Shown piece after piece: positions 12,893-25,940 of a stretch of DNA of 64,000 nucleotides. This stretch comes from Warburgia ugandensis. Its lineage: Eukaryota; Streptophyta; Magnoliopsida; Canellales; Canellaceae. The number at the start of each line of letters is the position of its first letter. Positions within the stretch are counted from its first letter, which is position 1. The notes beneath the pieces are model-generated. The model was not told the origin of the DNA. It ran no database searches and worked only from the letters and a program-made list of their open reading frames with translations. The translations under genes were made by a program, and so were the position numbers. Where the stretch lies: positions 47,247,880 through 47,311,879 of the forward strand of contig CP141132.1 in the NCBI GenBank assembly GCA_035236585.1, read 5' to 3'.

Positions 12893-15786
12893 TATGACGA
12901 CCCAAGTTTTCCCATGCATTTTTAAATGCAATATCTAATTCCTAAGGTGGGATGCATCCCTATTTGAAAATTATTTTTTTATGAAAACCATGCAATGCAG
13001 CGAAAAATCTTTAATTTTAAACTCATTTTGAAAACCCCGAGTGTCATTTGCTTTCACAATAACTAAAGTAGTTTTTGACAAACTTCAGAAATCATAAATG
13101 TTTTCCCAGGTCTATCTAGTCACAGCTCACAACCCAACTGTAAATAAATGCAAGTACATGTCCAAAGGGTAGAGTGTTTACTTACATGTATAATTGTCTC
13201 CTTTTGATTTTTCTTGCTCGTAGCACTAACATAGGTGTCCTCTACTCGTGGATGAAACTATCCTGAAAAATGTTAAGGATAGGGTGAGTATATACTATAC
13301 TCAGTAGGAGTCTATCACTACTAGTTTTACAATGCATGCTGTGTGTAAAATCATATGCTCTTTAAAACATGTGCATATTCGAACAATCATGTTTAATATC
13401 GATATTAAAAACCATTGTCGAATCGGAATACTGATGACTTAAATAATCGCATAATCCAAGTCGAAAGTATCATATATATATATATATGACAAACATAATG
13501 ATATGCATAAGATGCTCCACTGAATCCAACTCATGGATATATGGTATGGTCGACCAACCTCATGTCATGCCATATGCAATGCAAGTATATCCTCAAACCA
13601 TAGGGCCCAACTATGCCAACGACCTCGCCGCCGTGTGGTCCCTGGGTACCTAGGGACACAAGGTCATATGCCTCCATGGGACATATGACACTTATTCATT
13701 GTAAATCATGCAATTTACGCAATCGGTTGCAAAACATGCATGCAATGCATAAAACCTGCTCATGCTAGTCTCGCATTCAAAGTCATAACCCTGCCTAGAA
13801 GCCTAATAGCCTAAAAGCCTGTCATCCTAGAAGCCTGTCAGCTCTCTCTCTAGCCCGCCCTCATCGGCCCGCCCTCATCGGCCAAGGCTACACTTATCAG
13901 GCAAACTATGCATGTAGCACATGTCTTGGCAATATATGCAATCGTTTGCAAAAACCTCTTTTTCAAAACTTGTCCTCTTTGGGTCCCTCACAACTGCCTA
14001 CCGAGTGTCTTTTGGGCACTCCAGTGTCTTTTGGTAACCCTCAAGGACATGCAATTTTTACAAAAACTCAATGCTCACAAATCATGCAATATATGCAATT
14101 ATTTGCAAAACATGTCTATGCATAATGTATTTATCATATGCATGCTAAAGGCATTTATATGCTAAATAAGTCATAAAATAATTCATGCTAAACAAGTCAT
14201 ATACTTATACTTAAAACATGCATTCTCAAAACGATCATGGCTCTTTTAAAAAGTCTAGTAGCGATAGAGCACCTACCTCAAAGTCTCCTAGAGTCGCGTC
14301 CTTCATAACTCAACCTAACCCTGAGTCTCATTTACAAACTCCTGGATATGAATGGATATAAGGAGTCCTTATCAATTTCAATTTATTTAGATATTAAATC
14401 GCTGGATCTGTCTTTTGGGTCCATGGCCCTTGCCTAATTCATTTGTCAGGCTAGATCCTATGATGTGTATCTACTATTCCATGGTTAACTCTGTAATTTG
14501 TCCTCTAATCCTAACTTTAAAGTCTCATTGGGTCCGTGTGTCCTAGTTCCCAGGACACCCGTGTATCCTGGTTGAACCGCGACCACCTCACGTGTGTGCG
14601 CGCCCAAAGGCCGTGCTAGGGACCGCGTTTTGCACGCGCACATGCATGCTCAAGTGACACACTATGACGCGCATCATGAATGGCATCGCACGGACAGACC
14701 TTTGGTGTAGCATGGCTTGTCTCAGCTCCCAGGGCATCCCGTGCATCCTGGTCGAGCTACGACCCGTGCCCCATGTCGCGCGTGCACCCGAAGAACGCAC
14801 CTGGGACAGTGTACGCACTGTCATACATGCATGCCCAAGTAGCGCGCTACAACACGCATCCTAATCAACGTCCTGTGAATGTGTCTTCGACGTAGGCAGG
14901 CCGCGTCTTGGTGCCCAGGATGCCCTGCATATCCTGAAGGAGTCAAAAGCCTACTGCACACTTGCGTGCGCGCGATGCTGGCCCCAGGGGACGCGTCACT
15001 CGTGTGCGTCACGGGGTGCATCCCGTGACAACTGGTTTTGAACGGGTTTCAGAGGAAACCCATCTTCTCCGGTTTCCACAGCATCTCTCAGCCGGAAAAC
15101 ACCTAGATCCGACATGGACCTGGGTGGTCTGGGAGAGCCTATTACTAGTGGTGCATTTTCCTCCACGCCTGCTGGAAATCTGGATTGCTGGAAAACTCGA
15201 AGAAGGGGGAAACCCCATTGCCAAGACTGAAAAGAAGAGAAGAGACAGGAATGGCCGGCCTGACTAGGGCCTGGCCATTGCCAAAAAATGTAGAGGAGCT
15301 GGGCTGAGACGAGTTTTCGATTTTTCCGAAAACCCCAGTCTCAAAATGGCCGGAAAATCTTGTGTTGTGGAGCGGGGGAGATAGGGCATTTTATAGCCCT
15401 ACTATGGCGGTGTTGCCAATGGCGGTGCCGCCATTTGCGGTGGCAGATTTCTGGAAAAATCATGAAAGGAGGGTTTCTGGAGAGATCTTGAGGTGGAAGA
15501 CCACAAGGGGTGCCGTTATCAAAACGGCCCCCTGCGTTTTTCGTCTTTTTCAATTTTCTATTTAAATTCCAGAACTGCCCCTGATCTTTAAACGGCCATA
15601 ACTTCTTCATACGAACTCCATTTTCGGCATTCTTTGAGGCGTTGGATTCCATTTTTTGAGTAGAATATAATGCTACCAAGTTTTCTTACAAAGTTCTTTT
15701 TTTACTATTTTAAATAAAGTAAAACATTCATCACAGTTTATTTCCCATAGAATGTCCAATTTAGCGTAAATTGCTCGAGCATTACA
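12893..15786 (-). mobile_element. Solo LTR 1 (Tekay-like), inserted in the 5' LTR
   Basis: On the minus strand it runs TGTAATGCTCGAG to GGGTCGTCATA. AATAC flanks both sides (12888-12892 and 15787-15791). The matching point in the intact 3' LTR (about 24495-24500) shows the uninterrupted sequence, so insertion and duplication are directly visible. There is no internal region or second LTR, as expected after recombination between two LTRs. It belongs to the same family as 18688-21216, 38591-40967 and 44475-46446. A short AT run (about 13471-13487) and a 15-base direct duplication near 13855 also lie inside. Confidence 0.93.
14540..15020. repeat. Three degenerate GC-rich units of about 185 bp
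   Basis: Units begin near 14542, 14733 and 14912 with a TCCCAGG-like start, followed by a CATCCTG-like step, a GCGCG-rich stretch and, in the first two, a CATGCATGC core. They are far richer in GC and CpG than their surroundings. Overlapping frames on both strands here are not supported as genes. Confidence 0.6.
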
Positions 15787-17198
15787 AATACACATGTGTG
15801 TTGAGTATGAAGAGGGTGAATTTCCATATATGCTTATTGAGAGACATGCTTATATGCATTCTTGAAATACAAATATATGTTTTATTGTAAATAATATTAT
15901 GTTGATCGTGACTTTGTGTTATTCGCTCAAAGGAGTGTTTGTATGATTGCACCATAAATATGTTATCAGAATTTTGATGAGAGTATTTGGTGTCATGTGT
16001 GAGGAGTGACTGAACAATGATTCCATATGAATTTTCACGAGAAATTTTTTAATGAATGAAAATTAGGCAACTTTGGATAGTTCTGCCTAGCCTCAAATTA
16101 GGCGACTCATAAGAGTGGATCCTAGCATGGGGCAAATGGTAAGACTCCTCTAGTTGCTATGCTAGGAGTGCATTTGGCCACTGGCACTCTAAAAAGGAAA
16201 TTTGACACATGCCTAAGGTAAAGGCTTTTGTGCGTTTAGAAGGGTCATGTGACCTTCCATTCAATTTGATCTATTCTCCCCCATGAGGACTGTGTAGGTC
16301 ATGCAATATCCGGGATCAAACATCAATATGGACATAGATGATATGTCGGTCATCCTCGAGGGATTTAGACCATTCACCTTTTATGGCCCCAGCAGGAAAC
16401 TATTGTATGATTTTGATTGATATTATGCGACATGTTTCAAACACTAGGAATAATTGCTAATGAAGTGTATCTAATAGAATATGATTCATGCAACCTTATG
16501 TCATTTGTCACAGAATTTGAATTGTAAATATTATCAAGGTTGATACCATATGATATATTTTGGACACTGAGATCAACTTCTAAAGATATATATTATTTTG
16601 GATATGAATGTGATTTATCACTAATTGTAAGTTTTGAACATTTTTAAGGCTTTGTATTGATCGCATTTAACCATATGTATTCTGATATGTCTACGCATTC
16701 ATGTGTTTTCTGCATGTTTTTATCTGGCTTAGAATTTCCTACTAAGGGGTCGTACTCACCCCCACCAACAATTTCAGGTCAATCTTCGAGTCAGAAGTGA
16801 GAATTAAGGCATTGCACAATGCTTAGGACAATAAGAGAGAAACTACGAGAATGAATAAGTTACCTTACTTTGTTTTAGACTGCTAGTGAACGTTGAGAAC
16901 AGTAATGTAATAAGGCAATGAATTTTATTATGAATATTAGAATTTCATCATATAGTTATAGTTTCATTATGGTTGTTTGGGCTATGACCAATGGGTCTTG
17001 GTAGTGCTATTCTTATGTACTTATTTTGGCTATACGTGAAGTTTTAATAAGACACCCAGGCTTGGAAGTGTAATTTCTGAAACTATTATATCTATATGAT
17101 AGTTTGAAAGTGTTTTTAAAAAAAACAAATCTACTCAGGATCCTAATCATTTTCCAAAGATATAAAAACTGATTTCTGAAAACTTAGGGCGTCATAGT

Positions 17199-17210
17199 TG
17201 GTATCAGAGC
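17199..17210 (+). other. Primer-binding site of the 9981-25940 element
   Basis: TGGTATCAGAGC, the initiator Met-tRNA type, two bases after the end of the 5' LTR. Confidence 0.88.
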
Positions 17211-17349
17211 CTAGCTTATACTGCACACGTGAAAACAACTTGGGAATTATAATACTTAATAATGAGAAAACGAGTCCTAGGTACGATAAGTAAAAAAATA
17301 ATAATAGAAAACTCATGAGATTGGCTCTGCAAGAATCATGGCCAAAGAT

Positions 17350-17882
17350 TGATGAGATTAATGTAGTTCGAGAATTTCAAGATGTATTTCCAGAGGAATT
17401 GCCCGGGTTACCTCCAAAACAAGAAATATACTTTACAATCGAGCTATTGTGAAGGACAACCTCCATCTCAAAGGCACCTTATTGTATGGCTCCAACAGAC
17501 CTAACAGAGCTAAAGCTACAGGTTCAGGAGTTGATAGATTAGGGGTTTATTTGCCCAACTATTTCACCTTGGGCAGCCCCGATGTTATTCATCAAGAAAA
17601 AGGATGGATCTATGAGGTTGTGTATAGATTATCAGTTGTTGAATAGGGTCACTATCAAGAATAAGTACCCATTACCATTCACTAACGACCTTTTTGATCA
17701 ACTATAGTTTGTTAAGGTATTCTTGAAGATTGACTTAAGATTAGGATATCACCAACTATGGATACAAGATGAGGATATCCCAAAGACATCGTTCAAAACC
17801 CCATATGACCATTATGGGTTCTTGATGATACCATTCAGACTAACTAATGTACCTGCTACTTTGAAGTTTACCATTCACCCTA
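17350..17882 (+). pseudogene. Partial gypsy reverse transcriptase
   Basis: Translation from 17350 gives VVREFQDVFPEELPGLPP, then after a stop and frame change [40 protein letters not shown] and the YHQL region, ending near PATLKFT at about 17870. This is the N-terminal half of a Tekay-type RT. It stops before the catalytic YxDD segment and joins integrase sequence directly, so an internal deletion removed the active site, RNase H and the integrase start. Gag and protease are also absent upstream. Confidence 0.85.
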
Positions 17883-18687
17883 GGGGTACAAAAATGCATT
17901 AAGATTTGAAGAGGAATTTTTGGTGGTAGGGCAAGAAACGAGACATGGGTGAGTGTTGGGTGAGATGTTTAACTTATCAAAGGGTAAAGGTTGAGCATCA
18001 AAGACCAATGGACTATTACAGACTTTAGAACTCCTAAAAAGGAAGTGGGATAACATTACCACGAACTTTGTAGCAGGATTTCCCCAAGCATCCGGTGGTC
18101 ATGACATGATTTGGATCATATTGGATAGATTAATTAAGTCAGTGCACTATGGAAAAATTGTATATTAAGGGGTTTGTGGAGGTTACAAGGAGTGCCTTTG
18201 ACCATCATATCTGACAGGAATAGCAGATTGACATTGCAAGAAGGACTTGGTACCTCACTAAGATTTAGAATTGGCTTCCACCCACAAACCAATGGATAGT
18301 TTGAGCGACCCATCTAGACACTTGAAGATATGCTAAGGGCTTGTACTTTAGAGTGGAAAGGTAACTGGGGTGAACATTTCCCCTTGATAGAGTTCACATA
18401 TAATAATGCTTATCACTCTAGCATTGGCATGGCACTACAAAAGGTATTGTATGGTAGACCGTGTCAAACACCGACTTATTGGAGCGATATTAGTGAACAA
18501 CAATTTGTGAAGTTAGAATGGATTGAATAGTGTGCAAAGAAGGTATGAGTCATCTAGAAGCTGTTATTGAATGCCTACAATAGGCAAAAGAGCTATGTGG
18601 ATAAGAGGCATAGAGATCTAGAGTTTATAGTAGAGGATCGTGTCTTTTTGAAAGTCTCACCAACTAAGGGATGATGAGGTTTGAAAT
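17883..18687 (+). pseudogene. Gypsy integrase, degenerate, split by solo LTR 2
   Basis: The plus-strand translation gives DLKRNFWW, a CLTYQ remnant of the zinc-finger cysteines, KVEHQRP, later the LEDMLRAC-like segment and, in an open stretch at 18330-18530, HFPLIEFTYNNAYHSSIGMA and the LYGRPC-like step. Many stops lie between them. It continues through a (G)MMRFE segment, is broken by the solo LTR at 18688-21216, and resumes at 21222 with KGKLSMRF. Confidence 0.82.
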
Positions 18688-21216
18688 TGTGACGACCCGG
18701 GTTTTCTCATGCATTTTTAAATGCAATACCTAATTTCCAAAAGCGGGATGCATCCCTATTTGAAAACCATTTTATAAAAGCCATGCAATGCAGCAGAAAA
18801 CCTTTTAGTTTTAAACTCATTTTGAAAATCCCGAGTGTCATTTGCCTTAGAAATAACCAAAGTAGTTTTTTAAAAGCTTCAAAAATCATAAGTGTTTTTC
18901 CCCAGATCTATCCAATCACTGCACATAGCCCAACTGTAATTAAATACAAATACATGTCCAAAGGGTTGAGAATTTACTTACATGTATAATTGTTTCCTTT
19001 TTGATTCACTTGCTCGTAGCACTAACATAGATGTCCTCTAATCGTGGATGGAATTATCCTGAAAAATGTTAAGGATAGGGTGAGTATATACTATACTTAG
19101 TAGGAGTCTATCACTACTAGTTTTATAATGCATGCGATGTTTTAAAATCATATGCTCTTTCCAAAACATGTGCATGTCTGAATACTCAAGTTCAATATTG
19201 ATAAAAATCTGTTGTCAAACTGAAATACCAACTATTTAAAGGATCACATAAGATGCTTCATTGAATCCAACTCATGGATCTCTAGTATGGTATGGTCGAC
19301 CAACCTCATATCATGCCATATGCAATGCAAATAAGTCCATAAACCATAGGGTCCAACTATGCCCACGACCTCCTCGCCGTGTGGTCCCCGGGTACCTGAG
19401 GACACTCAGTCATAGCCTCCACGGGGCCTATGACACGTCAACCCATTGCTGTGACACCAGTGGTACCCCCCTGTACCACATGCAGTCAACATAGGGACTT
19501 GTCTCTTTTTGGGCGTAGTACCCATCAACCCAGACCCCTCTGCATAGCACCCACGAGCTTACTAGCCCAAATCACATAAGATCAAATAAGCGAAAACCTC
19601 TTTTCAAAACCTGTCCTCTTTGGGTCCCTCACAACTGCCTGGCCCTCGGCACTCCAGCGTCTTTTGGCAACCCTCAAGGACATGCAATCTTTGCAAGAAC
19701 TTAATGCTCATAGATCATGCAATTTATGCAATAGTTTGCAAAACATATCTATGCATAATGTATATACAAAACATGTCTATGCATAAAGCATTTGTCACAT
19801 GCATGCTAAACAAGTCATATACTTAAATCATGTATTTGCAAAACAATCATAGTTCTTTTAAAAGAATCTAGTAGCGATAGAGCACCTACCTGACTAGGTT
19901 GCGCTTACCCCTTTGTCCTTGGATGCTCTTGAACATGGTTTGGGGACTCAAGGTTAGTTTGGCCTATCTTTTATGGGTTTTAGAGTAATTGGTCTTATTA
20001 CTTGGGCGTTAGGGGTCTATCCCTATGCCTATGGGTGTCCTAAGGTCCTAATTGGGCCTTGGTATCCTCAGTTTTCCAAAGGTTTAGCGGCCACGTGCCA
20101 CCATCCTATTCTAAGGGTCATGCCCACCTTTTATTGGGCCTTGATTAGGGATTTTATAGTTTAGGTGTGTCCACTTTTTCGATACGGACACAACGCCTTT
20201 TGCGGCTCCTCAATCGGAGCTCTAGATCTCAAGTTATAAGCATTTTAGTGTCGCACGTACATAAGCATCTTAAGAATAAAAAAACGAAATGCTAGGGCGC
20301 TACGCGTCTGCGTCGTGCGCCCCAGCTTCCCTAAGGAACGGAAAAATTCCCTAGCGCTAGCGCGCTGCTCTTCTGCAGCGTGCACCTCAGCGGGCGCGTC
20401 TGTAGACGCACCGGGTTTTCCCCCCGACTGTCCCTTTTGCGAGCGCGTCCCCGGATGCGCCCATTTGGTTTTTCAAATTTGGTCGACGTGGGACGTTCCG
20501 ACTGGAACGTCCTATTCGTTGGGGAATCGAGGCGTCCTCAGGAAACCCTGTCAAACCAGTGCGGCCCAGGGAACATCCCTAGGTCCTTGGTAAATCTCCA
20601 GGGCTCCATTTTGCATGGTTTTTCATGCAAAAACCTAGGAAAATTGTTCTTGGAACTATGGTGGAGATGGGTTTTGAGGGATCTTGGGCATACCTGACTC
20701 GTTGCTGGGTTTTTCTCCTTGTTTTCTCATCTAGGTCACTGCTCCTCAACGGGTTTTCTTCAATGTTTTGGGCTGCCATTAGAGGCGCCCAAGAGCTCTA
20801 CAGCTAAGAGAGGGTTCTGGAGGGGGCTCTCACCACCTTTGAATGGCGGTGGAGAAACCTCAAGAATGGCGGTGATTTCTCCTCCAATCATGGCTATTCT
20901 AGAACCCTCTAGAGGTTGAAGATGAAGGGGTACCCGTATCAAAACGGGCCCCTGTGTTTTGCAGCTAAATCCGTTTTTGTAAGAATTACAATTTTGCCCC
21001 TGAACTTCAAAGGGCCATAACTTGCTCATTTTAACTCCGTTTTGGGTGATTTTAGTCTTGTTGGATTCCTTTTTCTGATACGCATCTAATGGTACCATTT
21101 TCAGGACCAAGTTTCTGGGTTCAGTCAAGGAAAATAGTGAAATGACCAAAATGCCCTTATCTTCAAAACTGAACTTTTCATGGGATTTTAATATTACAAA
21201 AATTGGGGTCATTACA
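18688..21216 (-). mobile_element. Solo LTR 2 (Tekay-like), inserted in the integrase relic
   Basis: On the minus strand it starts TGTAATGACCCC (21216) and ends CCCGGGTCGTCACA (18688). GAAAT flanks both sides (18683-18687 and 21217-21221). Removing it rejoins the integrase C-terminal reading MMRFE-IKGKLSMRF. It shares both end blocks and the stem motif (20933-20948) with the other family members. Short GC-rich palindromes lie at 20393-20412 and 20442-20461. No coding capacity. Confidence 0.93.
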
Positions 21217-21221
21217 GAAAT

Positions 21222-21551
21222 CAAAGGAAAGTTGAGTATGAGGTTTTGTAGGACCATTTGAGATTCTTGAGAGAATTAGACAAGTGGCATAAAGGATAGC
21301 AATTCCACCATAATTATCAGAGATACACAATGCATTCCATGCCTCAATGCTCTAGAAATATGTTCCTGATCCTACCCATGTATGAGAGCAAGTACTAAGT
21401 GAATTGCAACCCAATTTAAATTTTGTGACAAAGCTGATAGAGATCCTAAATTGGAAGGAGAAGACTTTGAGAAATAAGACCAAGCAACGTAAAATAGAGG
21501 TTTCTTGAGTTATTCACTAAACTATGCTGAAATTTGGAGGATGAAATTTTT
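21222..21551 (+). pseudogene. Integrase C-terminal tail
   Basis: It resumes the integrase reading after solo LTR 2: KGKLSMRF, then a decayed stretch in which the family normally carries GPFEILERIG, and near the end KIEVS resembling the last pol segment. No chromodomain is recognisable. Stops occur throughout. Confidence 0.6.
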
Positions 21552-21566
21552 GTAAGAAGGGAAAAA
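21552..21566 (+). other. Polypurine tract of the 9981-25940 element
   Basis: A purine-rich run (GTAAGAAGGGAAAAA) directly precedes the 3' LTR, following the GGATGAAATTT sequence usual at Tekay pol ends. Confidence 0.7.
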
Positions 21567-22010
21567 CGTAACAACTTGAGTTTTAATAATATAAATATTT
21601 ATTTTGCATGGGATTGACAACAAAAGGCTAGTTAACTATATTAGTTATAGGGTGAGTTTGAATACTTTAGAACTAGAGTTCAAGTCTTTAAATTGGCCAT
21701 AAGACAGTCTTTTTGGAGAAAATTCCTTACCCAAAGCCAGGGGATGTCTAGGTGCAATGAATCTCCTAGGAAATTAAGATAAACTATAATAAGAAAAGAA
21801 TAGAAGAGATTGAGTGGAATCTAGAGAATTCTATGTTGCTAGGAAAGGATGAGGATACCTAATAAAGAGTTGATAAGATTAGAATTTGGGATGGTAAAGG
21901 ATAGGAAGGAGAAGTATATATAGAGATATGCTAGAATACAAAATAGTAAAGAGGAGAGCTAAATAAAATTGGCTAGGTGGAGAAAGAAGAAGAGAATACA
22001 TGAAAATCAA

Positions 22011-22102
<92 letters not shown>

Positions 22103-25100
22103 GGAGGCTACACGAAGGATCATCCACTCTCTATGTTTTGGACAAGAAGATTGTTTTGCATCTAAGAGGTAGGGGGCATGGGATATTATAAGTTAGATCA
22201 GTTTTTAAATTACGTGATTTTATCTATTTTATTCATTGATAGGTTATGCACTCTCAATTCTTGAATGGTTATTGATTTGATTGATTGATCTCATGTTTTG
22301 AGCATGCGTACCCTCTATTCCCATGACCCATCCATGAGCATTGTTTATCCTTGAAATTTCATGCCATGCACTCTTATTTGATTACTTTTTTTATGCTCAT
22401 GCACACATTGTTTATTATGCTCCAATATACACACGCTGCATGGTTTTCCTTTTTATTATAAAGTTTATAGGTCCTGGGTCTCTCTTATTAATGCATGCGT
22501 ATATAGTTTTTCTAAATCCTAAGACTGATGTGTCATAGATCTAATTTATAGGAACATGCACATATAGTTTTCTAAATTCTAAAGTTTAACCCATGCCTAA
22601 TACTCATGTGCCATGCAAACCATATATCATTTTAATTTTAATCCATGCACAGCTTCTATCGATTGACCCAAATTCTTAGTATTCACATGTTCATTTATAT
22701 CACTTACGATATTTTACCATTTGATTCCACTTGATCGTGCATGCCAATCAATTTATGTCCTGCTAGTGATATGCTAATTGATCTCGCATCCAAATCCATG
22801 TGCACATGAGTCGATCTTGTATACCAATGTATACACATAGAGATATAATATTACTCTACCAATTGATTTAAGCACAAGGTCATGTGCACAATTATATGTT
22901 GATTGAAGATCATGTGCATGAGTTGTTTGGTTATTCCAACATCATGCACATGAGCTATTGTTTAATTCAAGGTCATGGATGTAGTTTAGTCTTGATCCAT
23001 TTCATATGCTCATTTGATATTGGTACCATGGCTTCCAAGTTCCAATTTCACACACTCTGTTGATTCATTTTGATATAAGCACACCATGTATCACTGTCTC
23101 TAATCTTCTTCCTTGATTATTTGAACATAAGGGCATCATGTATAACTATTTTAAAACTCATTCATTGATTCATTTTGATATATGTGCACCAAACTTAATT
23201 TTTTCACTTCCTTAATCATTTGTTAAATGCACATTGCATGTAACTACCTTGCATACCATGTATTGATTTATTTAGAATCAAGTCTATTAACATCATGATT
23301 CATTTGAACTTGGCACACAAGCTCACTCCTAATCTAATCTATGATAGGCACATGAGATTTATGACCTTTAATTTTTAAATGATAATGTTAGACACCTAAG
23401 TTTTCTGTTCCATTTATTTAACAAACATTTTTAATCAACTCATGCACATGCTAAACTTTTGTATTAGAATCATGCCAAATAGGATGTAATCTTGGCCTAC
23501 CAAAGACATTATTCCATGCATGTGTAACATAACAACTGATATAAGAAATTCTTAGCTTATAAAAATTTTCATCATAGTCATCTAAACATGGAAGTATGCA
23601 AGGATAATTTTATCCTTTCTAGACTTTGTTCCAAGCAAATACATTCATGGGTAGGACATGAAATCTTGTCCTCTTTCTACACCTACAATATGTGCAAATT
23701 CATAATACTTAAAGTAAACCTTTGTCTTTCAAAACTTCATAATCATGTGTACAACACATGTGGAATTATAAGAACAATATCTTAGCACTTCAAGTCTATA
23801 GAATCCTGGAAACCATGTATATGCCCCTAAGCATGAAAACAACATATAGAGTATGGATGTAAAATGCATTATATTTGGATAATTTCATCCATTTGGGCAT
23901 ATTTGGACCCATGAATTCATGTACACTCAACTATGGATTAGCTTGGATAGTACTATCAACCTTGTTTTGAAATATGTGAAATAATATTTTGATGTGTGTC
24001 AAATATGATCGTTGATTTCATTTGATTTAAATCATGTCGTGCTTATCCTAGATCTTTGTTTAAATCACACATACTAGTGACTATTTGATTTAGTGCACTG
24101 CTCACCATTGAATTCCAAATCTATATACCTTGCAAACCATTGACTCATTGATTTAGAGCGAGAGTATCATTGATTCATCATTTGAAGCCACACACTGTAG
24201 TTTTCTGCAAATTGAAGCACATGCCCCATTGATCTTCATTTTAATGCATACACATAGAAACTTAACTATATGATTCCATGTGCACCATGATGGATCATTC
24301 TCACACCATTGATCATATTGGAATTACATGTACACCCAATCATGGGTTTGTTTTGGAATCATACTATTAACTTTGTTTAGAAGAAAGTATATTATATTTG
24401 AAATAATATTAAATTCCATCATTGATCTCACTTGATATTGGACTATCATGTTCTTGGATGCTTTTAAAATAGAAAGAAAGTTTATGATGAATACGCATGT
24501 GTGTTAAGTATGAAGAGGGAGAATTGCCATATATGCTTATTGAGAGACATGCTTACATGCATTCTTGTGATACAAATATATGTTTTATTGTAAATAATGA
24601 TATGTTGATCATGACTTTGTGTTATTCACTCTAAGAGTTTTATTATTATTACACCATAAATATGTTATCACAACTGTGATGAGACTCTTTGGTGTTGTGT
24701 GTGAGGAGAGATTGAACAATGACTCTATATGAATTTTCATGAGAAATGTTTTAATGAATGAAAATTAGGTGATTCTGGAGAGTTGTGCCTACCTAAAATT
24801 AGGCAACCCATAAGAGTAGAGCCTAGCTTGGGGAAAATTGTAAGACCCCTCTATTTGCTATGCGAGGAGTGTAGTTGGCCATTGGTACTATGAAAAGGAA
24901 ACTTAATACCCGCCTAAGGTAAAGGCTTTTGTGCATTTGGAAGGGTCATGGGATTCCATTCAATGTGATCTATTCTCTGCCATGAGGATCGTTGTAGGTC
25001 GTTCAGTATCCACAATCAAACAAAGGTCAGAGACATTGGTTCTCTCTACATTCATAGCAGCTAAATTGTGATATGGACATAGATGATATGTCGGTCAACC

Positions 25101-25940
25101 TCAAGGGATATAGACCATTTTCCTTTTATGTCCCCAATAGGACACTGTTGTATGATTTTGATTGATACGATGTGACATGTTTCAAGCACTGGGAATAATT
25201 GCTAATCCAATGTATCTAACAGAATATGATTCATGAAACCTTATGTCATTCATCATAGAATTTGAATTTTAAGCATTATCGAGGTTGATACTATATGATA
25301 TATTTTAGACAATGAGAACAACTTCTCAAGATATATATTATTTTGGATATGAATGTGATTTATCACTGATTTTAAGTTTTGAACATTTTCGAGGCGATAG
25401 CAATTGCATTTAACTATATGCATTTTGATATCTCTATGCATTCATTTTTATTTTTTTGCATGTTTTTATCTAGCTTAGAATTTCCCACTGGGTGCACCAA
25501 TAATTTCAGGTCAATCTTCTTGTCAGAAGTGAGGATTAAGGTGTTGTAGGAGGATTAGGAACAACTAGAGAGAAAGTATGAGAATGAACAAGTTAACTTA
25601 CTTTTTTTTAGACTATTAATGAACATTAAGAATAGTAATGCAATAAGGCAAAGGATTTTATTATGAATATTAGAATTCGTCATATAGTTACAGTTCCATT
25701 ATGGTTGTTTGGGCTATGACCCATGGGTCCTACAGTGTTGTTCTTATGTACTTATTTTGGCTATACGTGAGGTTTTGATGAGACACCCAGGCTTAGATGT
25801 GCATTTTTGGAAACTATTATATATATATATATATTATATGATAGTTTGAAAATGTTTTTTTTTTTTAATTCTACTCAAAATCCTAGTCATTTTACAAAGA
25901 AAATTTTAAAAACCGATTTCTAAAAACCCAGGACATCACA
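21567..25940 (+). repeat. 3' LTR of the 9981-25940 element
   Basis: It begins CGTAACAACTTGAG (the first T is changed to C) and ends CCCAGGACATCACA, followed by the GCCTC duplication. It is collinear with the 5' LTR but lacks the solo LTR, so it serves as the empty-site reference. It includes a short AT run at 25812-25833. Confidence 0.9.
22013..22096. repeat. (AG)n microsatellite in 3' LTR, about 42 units
   Basis: A pure AG tract at the position equivalent to 10426-10491 in the 5' LTR. Confidence 0.98.

Larger units (their letters stand above)
9981..17196 (+). repeat. 5' LTR, interrupted by a solo LTR
   Basis: It begins TGTAACAACTTGAG and ends GGGCGTCATA before the primer site. Its sequence is collinear with 21567-25940, including the GA microsatellite and the ATGGAAGTATGCAAGG segment near 11967 (mirrored at 23588). 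The final CACA seen in the 3' copy reads CATA here. Small frames in it have no protein support. Confidence 0.9.
9981..25940 (+). mobile_element. Gypsy (Tekay/Del-like) LTR retrotransposon carrying two nested solo LTRs
   Basis: The 5' LTR is 9981-17196, the Met-type primer site 17199-17210, a short internal region 17211-21566, the polypurine end near 21552-21566 and the 3' LTR 21567-25940. Both ends carry the GCCTC duplication. Removing the solo LTR in the 5' LTR leaves about 4.3 kb, close to the 4.37 kb 3' LTR. Gag, protease and the catalytic half of RT are deleted. Only partial RT and a decayed integrase remain, and the latter is split by a second solo LTR. The element is dead, but its boundaries are unusually clear. 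Confidence 0.9.

Noticed and set aside
14588..15267. Several overlapping open frames on both strands in GC-rich sequence
   Set aside because: They lie inside a solo LTR and arise from low stop-codon frequency in GC-rich tandem units; no domain or homologue recognised.
20315..21257. Open frames up to 165 codons
   Set aside because: Inside solo LTR 2. Related frames recur at 38798-39241 and 44535-45113 because the LTR sequence repeats. I considered a conserved LTR-encoded peptide, but the frames differ in start, stop and strand between copies.
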